This document shows positions 35,401-47,000 of a stretch of DNA of 64,000 bases, piece after piece. A program made the translations under genes and the position numbers. Position 1 is the stretch's first letter, and each line of letters starts with the position of its first letter. The DNA is from Symbiodinium sp. CCMP2592. Taxonomy: Eukaryota > Sar > Dinophyceae > Suessiales > Symbiodiniaceae. The stretch spans positions 669,426 through 733,425 of the forward strand of contig CAJNDT010002924.1 of assembly GCA_905221615.1 (NCBI GenBank). Direction: 5' to 3'. The notes beneath the pieces were generated by a model. That model was not told the DNA's origin. It did no database searches and saw nothing but the letters and a program-made list of their open reading frames with translations.

Positions 35401-36740
35401 GCAGGCTGGACTGTGTTGTATGATAAATAATAACTTCGGGCAATATGGCTCCATGTCTAGGGGCTCGAGAGGGTGTCCTAGATACATGTATTCAAGAATC
35501 ACAATTTTCTGATTATTTTGTAGGGTTGTATAGGGTTTGTAGGGTTTGTAGGGTTATTAGGATTTAAGGATTTTCTGGGTTAAGGGTTTATAATAGGAAG
35601 CAGCATAATATAGTGTCTTCTATCTGCACACACTGGCCCGTCCTCCCCAGAAGAGTCCGGCACAAAAACCGGCTGCTGGTGCGTTTGCACATAGATAACA
35701 TCATCGTCATCCTCCTCTACACCTGATTCTTGCTTGCTTTCTTGTCCTTCCCACTCTTCCTTCTGCTCCTTCTTCTCTTCCTTCTCTTCTGTGTCTTCCT
35801 TATCATTCACTGCTGCCTGACAAGTGACAAGTGTCGAATATAATTTAATCGGACATGGTTGCAAGGATGGCTTGGCCTTCATCATCTTCACGACCGCTTT
35901 CAAGTCGGCCATGTGCTGGTGCCCCGACCTGCATCGGACTAGTGGTTTCAGGATTTTGGGATAGCCTTTAAATTGGTCATGATTCATGGCCTCGTCCCCT
36001 TATTGCTTCGGGTTCGGCGAATGACATAGGCTGCTAAAGCTCGATGAAGATTTCCTTCAGTCAAAGCCCAAGCCTGTCACAGGGAAACGAAACTCGCGAA
36101 ATGCTAAAGTATCAAGGATGATACCTGCCTCCACTTCTCGAACCGAGAGGTTCTTGGACACCACCGCAAAGGGTTTCGCAAGGGAGGCGAGGGCGGCCTG
36201 CAAGCTTACATCAGACAGATCAGACTAGACTTCAATTCGGATGAGTTGACCCAGGCCAGCCTGAGATTCTTTCGAAGTCGGAATTCCCGTTGCAAAAACA
36301 GCCAAGTACTCAAGGAGGAACTTGTAGTTGCACTTCGACTCTATCTGATCAAGGGAGTGCTGAACAATCTGCAGTGATTAAGCCGGATTCTTAGTTGATC
36401 GGTACCCTGGCCTCCGTTTCATTCACCGCATCTCCCGACAAAGTCAGGAACGAAAAGTTGATGGGAACCTGCAAGCAGAAGAGGTATTATCATGGTTCAA
36501 ACATTTGGCACTGGACCTTCGAGCGCTTCAGGCATCGCTCGAGCTTGCGAGGGCCGATCCCGGCAGTCTTTGCGATCTCCCGCATTCGATCATCAATATA
36601 ATCTCGGTCACGTAGCCAAGCGGAATAAAATTCCTGCCAGTCTTATTAATTATGGCGAGATCAGAGTAGTTACAACACCTGGCCTTCAAAACCAAAACTG
36701 TGCTCGGGCACGGCTTCGAGGATGGCATGGCTGACAGCTC
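32470..36740 (-). CDS. Multi-exon gene, Lys/Glu-rich protein of unknown function
   Basis: At least fourteen minus-strand pieces read as exons. They include about 36735-36672 (SHAILEAVPEHSFGFEG), 36645-36515 (DWQEFYSAWLRDRDYIDDRM), 36468-36395 (VPINFSFLTLSGDAVNETEA), 36372-36236 (HSLDQIESKCNYKFLLEYLA), 36198-36127, 36075-36000, 35985-35600 (Glu/Lys-rich, ending VFVPDSSGEDGPV), 35036-34665 (two copies of KKxEEKEIPHQ), 34412-34272 (KKPLFDLPQMDEKLESQVEA), 34138-33830 (KPKAKAKSKAKAKAKAKAKS), 33767-33683, 33600-33345, 33298-33160 (VRGGYVASGWTPVLAEKRGK), 33125-32975 and 32755-32665. Several have no internal start codon, so simple ORF calling misses them. No catalytic motif was recognised. Same strand and close spacing suggest it may continue into the methyltransferase-like exons at 32.1-30.0 kb. 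Confidence 0.55.
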
Positions 36741-38045
36741 TAACTAAGGCACCCTAGCCCCATTTCCATACATCCCAGCATAGTAGGATGGCCACGCTCC
36801 GATAGCATGGCCCTTTACCGCCCAAAGGTGGTCCTATACATATATATCTATATAGGGAGCCTGCCCCAAAGGAAGCAAGGTGAACAACTCTAGATTATCT
36901 GTTATATATATATATATAGATTACCTAACCCAGCATGATACCGAATCCAAGGCTTGGCGACCCTACACAGCTACGAGCATGGCAGACAGAAAAAAAGGGG
37001 GCGACACGTGCGGCGGACGAAATACCTCAAGCCCATTCAGAACTTTGCAGGGATGATTCAGGAACCATTAAATATGCAGAGCCCCACTGGAAGACGACCA
37101 CTCGTCACGAGTTGTGGCATCGAGCTTTCGTCCTCGGATCAGTAATTAGCAGTCTGATATTTGACTCGAAACATATGAATCTAATCTGGCCGAGGCTCTA
37201 GCAGCCAAAGCTTTGCGCATTGATCATATATCATAAGGATCCTCATCAGATGGAAGCTGAAATCAACATGAATATGAATTCAGAATCGAAACTCCGTTGC
37301 ACCGAGGTGCTGTAATTCACCATGTGTGAACCCCTTGGTCATCGCATCCTCCACATATCCACCGGTCTCCTTGGGCATGGGGGCCAGCCTATCTTTAGCC
37401 ACTACCTAGCTAATCAGGAGGACACTGCAAAACACTGGTTTGATCGAGGCTCTTTAAATGTGTCTTCTCATCGTCGGCAAGGAAAGCCATCAGGCAGTCA
37501 TGACTCGTCACTTGGGTCAAGGAAGAAATCTTATTTAGGGGTTCATTGGCCTTCAAGTTGAAAGGTTTTATATGTGATCCAATTATGATCCCATCTATAA
37601 TTCTGGGAAGCAAATCTGGGATTTTCGGTGGTTTATTGTAGGAATAGCTACATGAAGGTTTTGGCAGGTGGTCTTCTTACAAGGGAAACCCAACCCAGCT
37701 GCTGTACCAGCAAGTAGAAGATATAACAAAGCCTTTGAAAACCGAGTGTCTTGATCCCAATATTTGCTAAGAGTTGGCACGCACTCTAGACAAGCCCCAT
37801 GCCCAGAATCACCTCTAAGGAACTCCAAAAAGGCCACTTACGGATCCCAAGAAAACAACCTCTGAATTGCAAGAAAACCCTTATATATCCTACATAAAAT
37901 CACCAACGACCCTAGCTATAAACTATGAAAACAATCTAAGATTTTTTTCCTACCCCAATCGTGAGCAGAGCTTGGTCAAGAGTCATAATGGTAAAACGAG
38001 CACGTTGCGACACTCACGCAGCAGACGGGTAAAACGAGACGGTTG
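36741..38045. other. No gene recognised
   Basis: Open frames are short and no splice chain was found. TATATA runs lie at 36838-36856 and 36903-36918. A weak plus-strand frame around 37010-37100 and a minus-strand frame at 37595-37837 were considered but lack support. The 89-bp satellite begins at about 38050. Confidence 0.45.
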
Positions 38046-38049
38046 ACGC

Positions 38050-40445
38050 ACAGGGTTGTGTTTTACAGTGATGTCCTCTTTGAGAAACGCAGCCACCGCG
38101 GATGCACTCCACGCAGCTGATCCTGCAGTCTGTGCAAGGAGACAATGCTCCTGCTTGTGTTTAGAGTTTCTTCTGAGAGTAACGCTTCCACGGCCTCGTC
38201 ACCGCATGTCCCTGGCTCCTGTGCAAGGAGACAATGCTTTTGCTTGCACTTAGAGTTTCTGCTGAGGATAACGCTTCGACGGCCTCGTCACCGCCTGTCC
38301 CTGGCTCCTGTACAAGGAACCAGTGCTCTTGCTTGCGCTTGGAGGTTATGCTGCGGGTAATGCCTCCACAGCTTCGATGTCCTGGCTCGCTGTCCCCTGC
38401 GCAAGGAGACAACCAATCGCGATTCCAAAGGATATTCTGCTGAGGGTGAAGCTTCGGTCGCTTCGTTCAACTCGTACGTCGTCTCCTGGGTAAGGAAACA
38501 ACCAATCACGCTTGGAAAAGATGTTCTATTGAGGGTAAGGCTTCCACACCTTCGTCACCCTCGTTCCATGTCTCCTGTGTAAGGTCACCACCAATCACGC
38601 TTCCAAAGAATGTTCTGTTGAGTGTAAGGCGTCCACCGCTTCTCCACTCTCGTTCGCTGTCTCCTGCGTAAGGAGACAACCAATTACAATTTCAAAGGAT
38701 GTTCTGTTGAGTGTAAGGCGTCCACCTCTTCTCCACTCTCGTTCGCTGTCCCCTGCGTAAGGAGACAACCAATTACAATTTCAAGCAATGTTCTGTTGAG
38801 GATAGGGCTTCCGCCTGCAGGAGGCGTTGGATGTAGAATCCCTGAGCGCAGGGACTACTACAGAGAAAGTATGAGTTGCTGCTGATGCGATGTAAGACTC
38901 TGGCAGGTTCTCGGTTTGTTTCCGTCTTTTCCTGACAGATGATTGTGCAACGCAGCTCTGTTTTCAGTGCCCTTGCTTGTGGTTAGCGGTTCTGTGAAAG
39001 TAAGTCTTCGACCACTTCGTCGCAGTCGGTCGATGTCTCCTGCGCAAGGAGACAACCAATGATCTTGCTTGTGATTACAGGGTCTGCTGCGGTAAGGCTT
39101 CCGCAGCTGCGCTCTTCTTGTTCGCTGTCTCCTTTGTAAGGAGGCAAGCAATCACGTTTTCAATGGATGTGGTGTTGAGGGTAAGGCTTCCACCGCTTCG
39201 GTCCCCTTGTACGCTGTCTCCTGTATAAGGAAACAATCAATCACGCTTGCAAAGGAGGTGCTGTTGAGTGTAGGGCTTCCACATCTTCGCCCCCCTTGTT
39301 CTCTGTCTCCTGTGTAAGGAGACAATCAATCGCGATTCCAAATGATATTCTGCTGAGGGTGAAGCTTCGGTCGCTTCGTTCTCCTCGTACGCTGTCGCCT
39401 GTGTAAAGATACAATCAATCACGATTTCCAATGCTGTTCTGTTGAGGATAGGGCTTGGACGGCCTCGCTCCGGCCGATCGTTGTCTCCTGAATAAGGAGA
39501 CAACCAATTACGCTTTCAAAGGATGTTCTGTCGAGTGTAGGGCTGCCACAGCTTCGTCATCCTCGTTCCCTGTCTCCTGCGCAAGGAGACAATCAATCAA
39601 GATTTCCATGGATGTTCTATTGAGGGTAAGGCTTCCACCTCTTCGCTCCACACGTACGCTGCCTGTATAAGGAGACAACCAAGCACGCTTTCAACTGATG
39701 TTTTGTTGAGTATAAGGCTTCCGCCGCTTCGTTCACATCGTACGCTGTCTCCTGTGTAAGGAGACAATCAATCACGATTTCAAAGGATGGTCTGTTGAGG
39801 GTCGGGCTTCCACAGCTTTGTTCTCCTCGTACGCTGTCGCCTGTGTAAGGATACAATCAATCACGATTTCCAATGATGTTCTGTTGAGGATAGGGCTTGG
39901 ACGGCCTCGCTCAGGCCGATCGTTGTCTCCTGAGTAAGGAGACAACCAATCACGTTTTCAAACAATGTTCTGTCGAGTGTAGGGCTGCCACTGCTTCGTC
40001 ATCCTCGTTCCTTGCCTCCTGCGCAAGGATACAATCAATCAAGTTTTCAAAGGATGTTCTGTTGAGGGTATAAGGCTTCCACCTCTTCGCTCCACGCGTA
40101 CGCTGCCTGTATAAGGAGACAACTAAGCACGCTTTCAACTGATGTTCTGTTGAGGATAAGGCTTCCGCCGCTTCGTTCACCTCGTACGCTGTCTCCTGTG
40201 TAAGGAGACAACCAATCAGGATTTCAAAGGATGGTCTGTTGAGGGTAACGCTTCCTCTGCTTCGTTCCACTCGTACGCTGTCGCCTGTGCAAGGAGACAA
40301 CCAATCACACTTTCAAAAAATGCGCTGTTGAGGGTAAGGCTTCCACCGCTTCGGTCCCCTCGCACGCTGTCTCCTGTGTAAGGAGACAACCAATCACACT
40401 TTCAAAGGATTTGCTGTTGAGGGTAAGGCTTCCGCAGTCTCTTCG
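38050..40445 (+). repeat. ~89-bp tandem minisatellite with internal hairpin, about 27 copies
   Basis: Successive landmarks (AAGGAGACAA and variants) recur every 86-90 bp, for example 38134, 38223, 38312, 38401, 38491 and on to about 40380. Each unit reads GTAAGGCTTCCACCGCTTCG, then CTGTCTCCTGTGTAAGGAGAC, then CAACCAATCACGATTTCAA and ATGTTCTGTTGAGG. GTCTCCT-NNNNN-AGGAGAC is a 7-bp stem with a 5-base loop present in most units. Units diverge by roughly 10-20% by eye, and about 290 bp near 38760-39046 are less regular. Minus-strand frames across several units read repeated peptides (SFEIVIDCLLTQET) because 89-90 bp is close to a multiple of three. These are probably not genes. Confidence 0.85.
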
Positions 40446-40539
40446 GCATGCCATCCCTCAGCGCGAAGGCGTATATAGAAACACGAAGTTTGTTTGCATC
40501 ATCCATGCTTCGCGAGGCTCCCACCGGTGGTGGGAACGG

Positions 40540-40800
40540 CGGCTCTCGGGGCCCCATAGCCTGACGTATTGGGGCTCATAGTAGTTTTGACGAATTGCGA
40601 CTCTTGGAAATGTAAGGAATGTTAAGTTCCAAATTGTTCGCGAAGCCTGTCTTCCGACAGGCAGCGGCGCCAGCGGTCTGCGACGCACCTCACGTATTGG
40701 GGCCCATAGTAGTTTCGATGAATTGCGGTTCTTGGAACTGTAAAGAATGTTAAGTTCCAAACCGTTCGCTCAGCCTGTCTTCCGACAGGACGCGGCAGCA
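40540..40800 (+). repeat. Two copies of a 128-bp repeat
   Basis: The landmark CGTATTGGGG occurs at 40565 and 40693. Each copy continues with CATAGTAGTTT, GAATTGCG, GAATGTTAAGTTCCAAA and GCCTGTCTTCCGACAGG; the last is a 6-bp-stem hairpin (CCTGTC...GACAGG). It lies between the 89-bp satellite and the 340-bp duplication. Confidence 0.75.
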
Positions 40801-40970
40801 TCGTGGCTGCACTAACAAAGCTCGAGCCGCGTGCTGCCTTTCCTGGATGTGGCAACCGTTTCTCATGCTTCCTCTCCGGAATCAAACCAAGCTATGCCCA
40901 GTGCTTCTTGGAGCACCATTATCACAGGACCGCGCATGATGAGCAGCGCGGATTCCAGAATTTATTCGGA

Positions 40971-41634
40971 TGTAAGTATTTAGAGCAGTATGTGCATATG
41001 AGAGTGAGCTCTATGGATACCTGTCCGAAAGTCCAAATCGCGATACCGAATGGAAAGCTATATCCTTTGAGGCACGTGAACTAACAACCCAGCGAGAGAA
41101 GAAAGTATCTGCGGCGCAGGATGCGGCCAAGCCGCCCCCCGGCCAGACAGACAGAAAGAAGGAACCCCGGCAACACAGGGCACGGCTGCGCCGCTCCCCG
41201 GCTCAGGCGGGCGAAAGATGAGAAAGAAAGAACCGCTGCAACTGTGGCACGATTTATGCCCCTGCTGCCTTACTTCGATGTGGTAGCTGTTTCTCCAGAA
41301 ATTATTTGGATGTAAGTATTTAGAGCAGTATGTGCATATGAGAGTGAGCTCTATGGATACCTGTCCGAAAGTCCAAATCGCGATACCGAATGGAAAGCTA
41401 TATCCTTTGAGGCACGTGAACTAACAACCCAGCGAGAGAAGAAAGTATCTGCGGCGCAGGATGCGGCCAAGCCGCCCCCCGGCCAGACAGACAGAAAGAA
41501 GGAACCCCGGCAACACAGGGCACGGCTGCGCCGCTCCCCGGCTCTGGCGGGCGAAAGATGAGAAAGAAAGAACCCCTGCAACTGTGGCAGGATTTATGCC
41601 CCTGCTGTCTTACTTCGATGCGGTAGCTGTTTCT
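40971..41634 (+). repeat. Tandem 340-bp duplication
   Basis: 40971-41310 is repeated at 41311-41634 with only a few substitutions (for example CGGCTCAGG versus CGGCTCTGG, GCTGCCT versus GCTGTCT). Similarity ends at TAGCTGTTTCT in copy 2. A poorer match to the unit end precedes copy 1 near 40850-40890, so the array may once have been longer. The unit has a short frame rich in Arg and Pro (PSRPPARQTERRNPG), not convincing as a gene. Confidence 0.85.
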
Positions 41635-42268
41635 GATGCGTACTCTCCGGAATCAAACCCTGACTCTCCGGCACCCGTCATTGCGACGATATGCCTATAC
41701 CCTGGCGTCATTAGCTGATGTGACAAAAATGTGTATCATGCAGTATAAGTATATGTGTACTGTATAAAGAAGCTCCTCTTGGGTCTCTACTGTTTACTTA
41801 CATGTACTATATTGTCGTACTATCTACTATGTTATGTCAGACTAGCTCATATTTTAATTTAACATGTTGCACTCGTATATTGTATCATACTATAAGCATG
41901 TCATCGTAGGCATGCATGTGGCTGGTTTTCACATACGAAAATATATATGTGCATGCGTGCGTACATGCATGTGCAATATAGTTCCTTGGATACAAGCTTA
42001 GGTATTACGGTCTATTGAACTAGCCTACTACGCAGACCATGCTGATGATGTTCCTTGTCCTCACCCCACTGAGCTATTGAACAAGAGTGTGGCTGCCCTT
42101 CAACAGACTCGATATGCTATCACCTTCACTCCCACGTGCAGACCCTATTTCCAGGCAGACAGATCCGGAGCTCGCTTGTTTTCACTTTCGTGATAGGGGA
42201 CGGATCGCCTGTGTTCGGGGTAACTCTGTTCCTCGAATAGGTCACAGAAGACGATAAGCTATTTAAAG
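41635..42268. other. No gene recognised; AT-rich downstream flank of the composite element
   Basis: AT-rich DNA with many TATA and GTATAT steps and GCATGCATG-type patches (41908-41970). It lies 3' of the minus-strand element at 42.3-53.1 kb, so one end of that element should fall here. No terminal inverted repeat or target-site duplication was identified by eye. Confidence 0.4.
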
Positions 42269-42578
42269 CTATAGGCAATACTTTCTAAAGGTTGTGCTCG
42301 GTATGGAACTGATATACCTGATGCATAGGCAGGACATGCATATGCAAGTATAGTTTGGTTCGTGATGATTCCATATAATGTTGCCTTCTCCACAACCTCC
42401 ACAAATTCGGGTGTGATGTCTTCTCAATTCTGAGGATGCTGCGACGCAGGCCACGAAGTCTCTAAGGCCTGCAAATGTGCGAAGATCATAGATACGTGGT
42501 TGCATTCCTTGTTCCAAGCTCAAATTGCAGAAAGCAAACACGACTTGATCTTGTTTATGCTGACTCCCGCGAACTGTC
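42269..42578 (-). CDS. 3' continuation of the transposase reading, different frame
   Basis: After the transposase stop at 42579, another minus-strand frame is open through to about 42269 and reads like protein, with YDLRTFAGLRDFVACVAASS and a Cys-rich end RICGGCGEG. Its sense begins in the last codons of the transposase frame, where a one- or two-base shift would join them. Alternatives are a short intron or a separate exon. It may be a C-terminal zinc-binding tail of the transposase. Confidence 0.4.
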
Positions 42579-44056
42579 TCAATCGCGTCGACGTGACTTT
42601 ACACCGGCACTTCGCAGTGTGTGCATCCGTTTAACGGATAGTGGCGTGACACGTCTCTTGACGACGTGGTTCTTACGTCCTTTACAAGCAGGTTTTTTCT
42701 GTAGGTGTTGCCGAACCAGTTTCGCCTCGTGCCGGTTGGCAGAGGACAAAGGAAGTGCGGCCTTCTTAGGCACTGTCTCTGACGATTGTTCAGAGCACCA
42801 CGCGGTCCAGTCATCACCGTACCACAGCGATGCGTGCAGGGATCTGCTTAGCAGCATACTGGCACTCACCACATGCGATAGAGGATGCTGGACAGATAGA
42901 TAATGTAACAACAACTTGATGTATCTGAAGTACATTAGCTTCATAGCCAAAGTAGAGCGATGCATCGCAGTGATGCTTCGAGTCCAGGAATTCACTTCGG
43001 CATGGAGGGCTTCGTTACTCGACGTCCCGCTTGGCAGGAACCATCGATACGAAGGTTGAATGGCGTGTCTTACACGCAAGTTGTTCATCATCCACTCCAA
43101 GCGATCGGGCGAGCATGCAGACCATAAAATCTTGTTGATCTGCTTGTTGGCACCTGCAATCTTTTTGTTGACTTCATTGGGATATCGTTGACATAGGGCA
43201 GCCAGTGCCTTGATGAATTCCAGACGGTTCGAGAACGGTACCTGCATGTCCAGCTTGTCCAGGATGTTCTTGCTCTCAGATGGAGTCATGGATGAAGTCG
43301 AAATCATGTCCCTGTACTTTATCTCAACTTCGCCCAACGGATTGGCGTTCCTGCCATCGTAGAATGGACCCCAGCAATCACGACCCAGATCGTCGTCCAC
43401 GGCAGTGCATTTTTTCAGTATGCGACGAAGTTGTTTAGATCCAGGACTCTTCTTGTTCCAAAATCCATACTCGTAAACAATAGCCAAGTGAATGGGATCC
43501 AGAATCAGAGATTTCATACACGGACATATGCTCTGCAACTGACTGAAGAGTTTCTCGGATGGGCTGTCCGTCCCAATGTGCACCACCGCCTGAAGCTGCT
43601 CTGTGGAGAAGTTCTGGCTTAGCGCCTCCACAAGCTGCTCCGACGATTCGTTTTGAAGTGGATGCATCAAGAGGACTGCACCCGTGCGACCGCGAACGGT
43701 CAGTAGTCTCCGCCACGCCACATCGTCTCCAAAGGGCGCTTCGTCCCGCACAGCCTTCGGCGACCTGTAGGAAGCTTGGCCCATCAGCTTCATGCACAGT
43801 TTCAGGGTGGCGTCCATGCTGATATAATGCCATTCATCTTGTTGCATGAGGACATTGCTCATGCTCTCCATCTTATCAAGGAACGCATGAGATGTGGCGA
43901 TGTCCTCAAGCATAGGCATCCAATGCTGCGACCGTCGCGGTAGCAAGCTAGCCAGCTTGTTGTTGGATTCGAAGGCGGCCATATGACATCTCGTAGATAC
44001 TGCTCGAACCTGAGTACGACAGTAGGTCAAGCTAAAGCACACAACGTTGCCAGATC
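42579..44056 (-). CDS. DDE-type transposase (RNase-H-like fold)
   Basis: This is a 487-residue frame counted from a GTG at 44042. It is open further upstream into the polymerase frame, so that GTG is not a trusted start. Visible motifs: D77 in YISMDATLKLCMKLMGQ; LLTVRGRTGAVLLMHPL (115-130); D159 in HIGTDSPSEKL; LDPIHLAIVYEYGFW (181-195); E344 in PSGTSSNEALHAEVNSW. D77, D159 and E344, with a long helical insertion between the second Asp and the Glu, fit the DDE arrangement of Mutator-like and related eukaryotic transposases. The tail (from about residue 440) is basic, KRRVTPLSVKRMHTLRS. It would cut and join element DNA ends in the nucleus. Superfamily assignment is inferred. It follows the polymerase frame without intergenic space, so it is probably the C-terminal part of a fusion. 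Confidence 0.6.
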
Positions 44057-47000
44057 CTATGTGTATTCGTGCAGTCTGGAGGCTTGAGCATGATTCAGGA
44101 CCATTTCTCGTAGAAGGAGATCCGCAAAGGAGCGCGTGTAGTACAAGTTCCGGACTCGTCTGACTTGCACACTCTTGCCGAGACTGGTGACATTGACGTA
44201 CTGTGGCCCGGTGGCATCGAATATCAATCGAATCTGTTTATCGATGTGATTTTGTGTAAATGGCAGTGATGGCTGAATCATTGATCTGAGAATACTAGCA
44301 CTCTCCTGCAACATGTTCGAAGATGTAGTTTGCGAAGAAGCTGCGTGATCATGCAGAGCCAATATAATCTTGATCTGCTTCGTGCCAGAGCACACGTACT
44401 GATTCTTTCTGGTATGATGTTTCGCGATGTGTGTCCTCAACAGCCGAAGTTGAGAGAAAGATCTGAATGGACACAGAGGACACCTTCTTCTCCCCTCACA
44501 TCTTTCGGAAATCCTATAAAGATCTTTCATGACGAAGTCTGCTTCTTCACTCAAGCGGTTCATAATGTTGTCGCTGAAAACCGGAACATTGTCTTCATCG
44601 AAGGACAACCTATTGATGCTGGATGCAGCGGAGGCTTCGGCCACATCATCACAAGTATCTTCTTCGGAATCATGTGGAGCCTCACGTGCACCTGCAACCA
44701 TATCCAGCAACAATGAGGATTTGCCATCGATCTTGTCGCGGGAATCTGGTTTCCAATACGACACCATGGTGGCGTGATCCACGGCTGCAGAATGGATTTC
44801 TCGAAAAATTGCCATGGTGAGCTTGTACACTGTGGCCCCATCCAGGATTGTAACGTTTTTCCCAGCAGCATCTACTCTGACAGCCAGACAGTGTGGGACG
44901 CCCTGTCCTTCGTAATGTATAACGAAAGATTTCACATGCGACTCAGGCAGACCAACACAGCTGGCGAGATCAATCGAACACATGGAAGCTACAGAACGGT
45001 AATCTCTGTATTTCATCTTCTTGGCATCGATGTTCTTCTCCAATGTTTCGTTTGATATCGCAGCGACCACAACTGGTCTAACAAGTGGCGTCATGTGCCA
45101 GACGGCACAGGGTATGCAGTTGCCTGGTTGCAATAGAAGAGCAGGTACATTCGTAACTGAATTGGCATGAGTACTTCTGTTCTTCACCAAGTCGATGAAG
45201 GAAAAATGCTTTTTCTCCACAATCTTCACCATGAAGCCAGTCCGCATTCTGATTGCATTCTCACAATCCTTGATGAATTCATCTTGCGACGTCTCAATGT
45301 GATCTCTGGATATTCGAAGACCATCGAAGTGAAGAGACAAGTGCTTTGGCTTGCTCGGACGACTCAATATATGTTCGGTCCAACTCTGCAGAATCCTGTC
45401 TTCGACTGAGGTCCAAAGCAATGATAGGATGGTGGAAGATGGGAATGTCTTATGCTTGTTGTCCGCAAGCGACATATAGTCCTCGTGTAGCATATTGCAT
45501 GCAACCCAACGGACATACTGTGAGAGTCTTTGCAGATCATAGACAATCTCATTGTTTTTCAATGCCGGAAATGGGCTGCCACCGTTCAGAACGGTGTTGA
45601 TCATCTCCTTGCCCTCCACGATATGAAGCCCGAGCTGATTCAGCACAGCTGTTCGATCATTCACCAAACGATCCAGAAGTTTCACAAGATTGTCAGGCAT
45701 GGGTGGCTGTGGCTCGACCTTAGCAATGATCTGCTGCAACAATGTAAGACAACAGTTCTGGATATCCAAATCGACTGTATGACCGTCCACAACGTGAGAT
45801 TGGAGTCGACGGGACATGGACTGCACTCCACCATTGTTAGTGTAGCGGCGTGCTCGCACCGTGTACGGTACCTTCTCAGAGTAGGCATACGATATGGTTC
45901 GGCCGTGCTTCAGAGAACTCCAACTTTTTCCATCCAGAGAGACATGATCGACCGACTCATGGTCGTCCTCCTCCACCGACTTCTTCCCTCGCAAGCGTCG
46001 TCCATGCTTTGTTGATACAATCTGCTGAAGGCAGTTTTCGTGATCTTCAAGCTTCCGAATGAGAGACTGATACTTCTGCACGATTTCTTCCGTTTCTGCT
46101 GTGCGGCGTCCTTTCTTGGAGGCAGGAATCATTGCCTTGTAGAATGCCTTCATGGTGTCCGCGTTCATGCTGCGACCACGGCAGCTGTGAGCGTACTTTT
46201 TTGCTAAGCCGATGTCTTGCTCCTCTTCAAATTGCAGTCGAACAGTGTCCAATGCAGCCTGTGGGCAAATATCAGCATGAGGTTTGCTGAAGATCAAATT
46301 GGGGATGTATGCCCCGGGCTTCTCTTTGCTGGTTTTCTGCCGAATGAGAGCCGTGCGAACAACGCCCTTCTCTTCAAGTTGATCCCACATGACTCCCTTG
46401 GCCAGATTGGGATGTTGGCCTGGCTTGAAGTTCATCTTCTTGAACTCGTGGAACGTCATCACGTCCATCTCTTTCTCCAGCATGTAGGTGGTGAGGAAGT
46501 TTTTTAATTTGATCCATTCCTGGTCTCTCTCGTCACGTTCGTCCGCACTGTCTTGTCCTGCCGCCATGACGTTGCCCAGCCCTTCTTCCTCGTGCTCCTG
46601 ACGAACTCGCACTGGCAGACCGCATGCATCTCTCATGATGTCTTCGGTCAAATGGCCGTCGCCTCCATTGCAGTAGTCTTCGATGAGTTGGTAGCAGTCT
46701 TCCTTACTGTGATCCACCTCGAAGGCCCACTGCAACTTCAATCCTGCAATGGAGGCTTGGGATGTGGACAGAAACTTGCTTAGGCTGGGATCCGCTTCGA
46801 AAATGCCGTCCTTCTCATGATCTGGATAATGTCGTAGGAACTTGCCATGGACGAAGCGGGCCTTTGCTTTCCAGACGAAGGAGCGTCTGAACATGGAGTT
46901 GAAATTGCCGTTGGTCACACCGAGGAAAGCCATGACCCTGTTCACCTCCAGCCTTGTCCACCCAATCATTTGGAACATGCGGGTGCTGTATCCATAGGGT

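Noticed and set aside
38056-40300. Series of minus-strand ORFs with similar peptides in the 89-bp satellite
   Set aside because: The repeat length is close to a multiple of three, so frames stay open across units; lengths drift between 86 and 90 bp and there is no splice or start evidence.
38050-40445. CRISPR-like regular repeat with hairpin
   Set aside because: Units are head-to-tail tandem copies with no unique spacers, no cas genes are present and the genome is eukaryotic.
44042-44042. GTG as the true start of the transposase
   Set aside because: Non-ATG start in a eukaryote, and the frame is open upstream across the polymerase stop; a fused reading is more likely.
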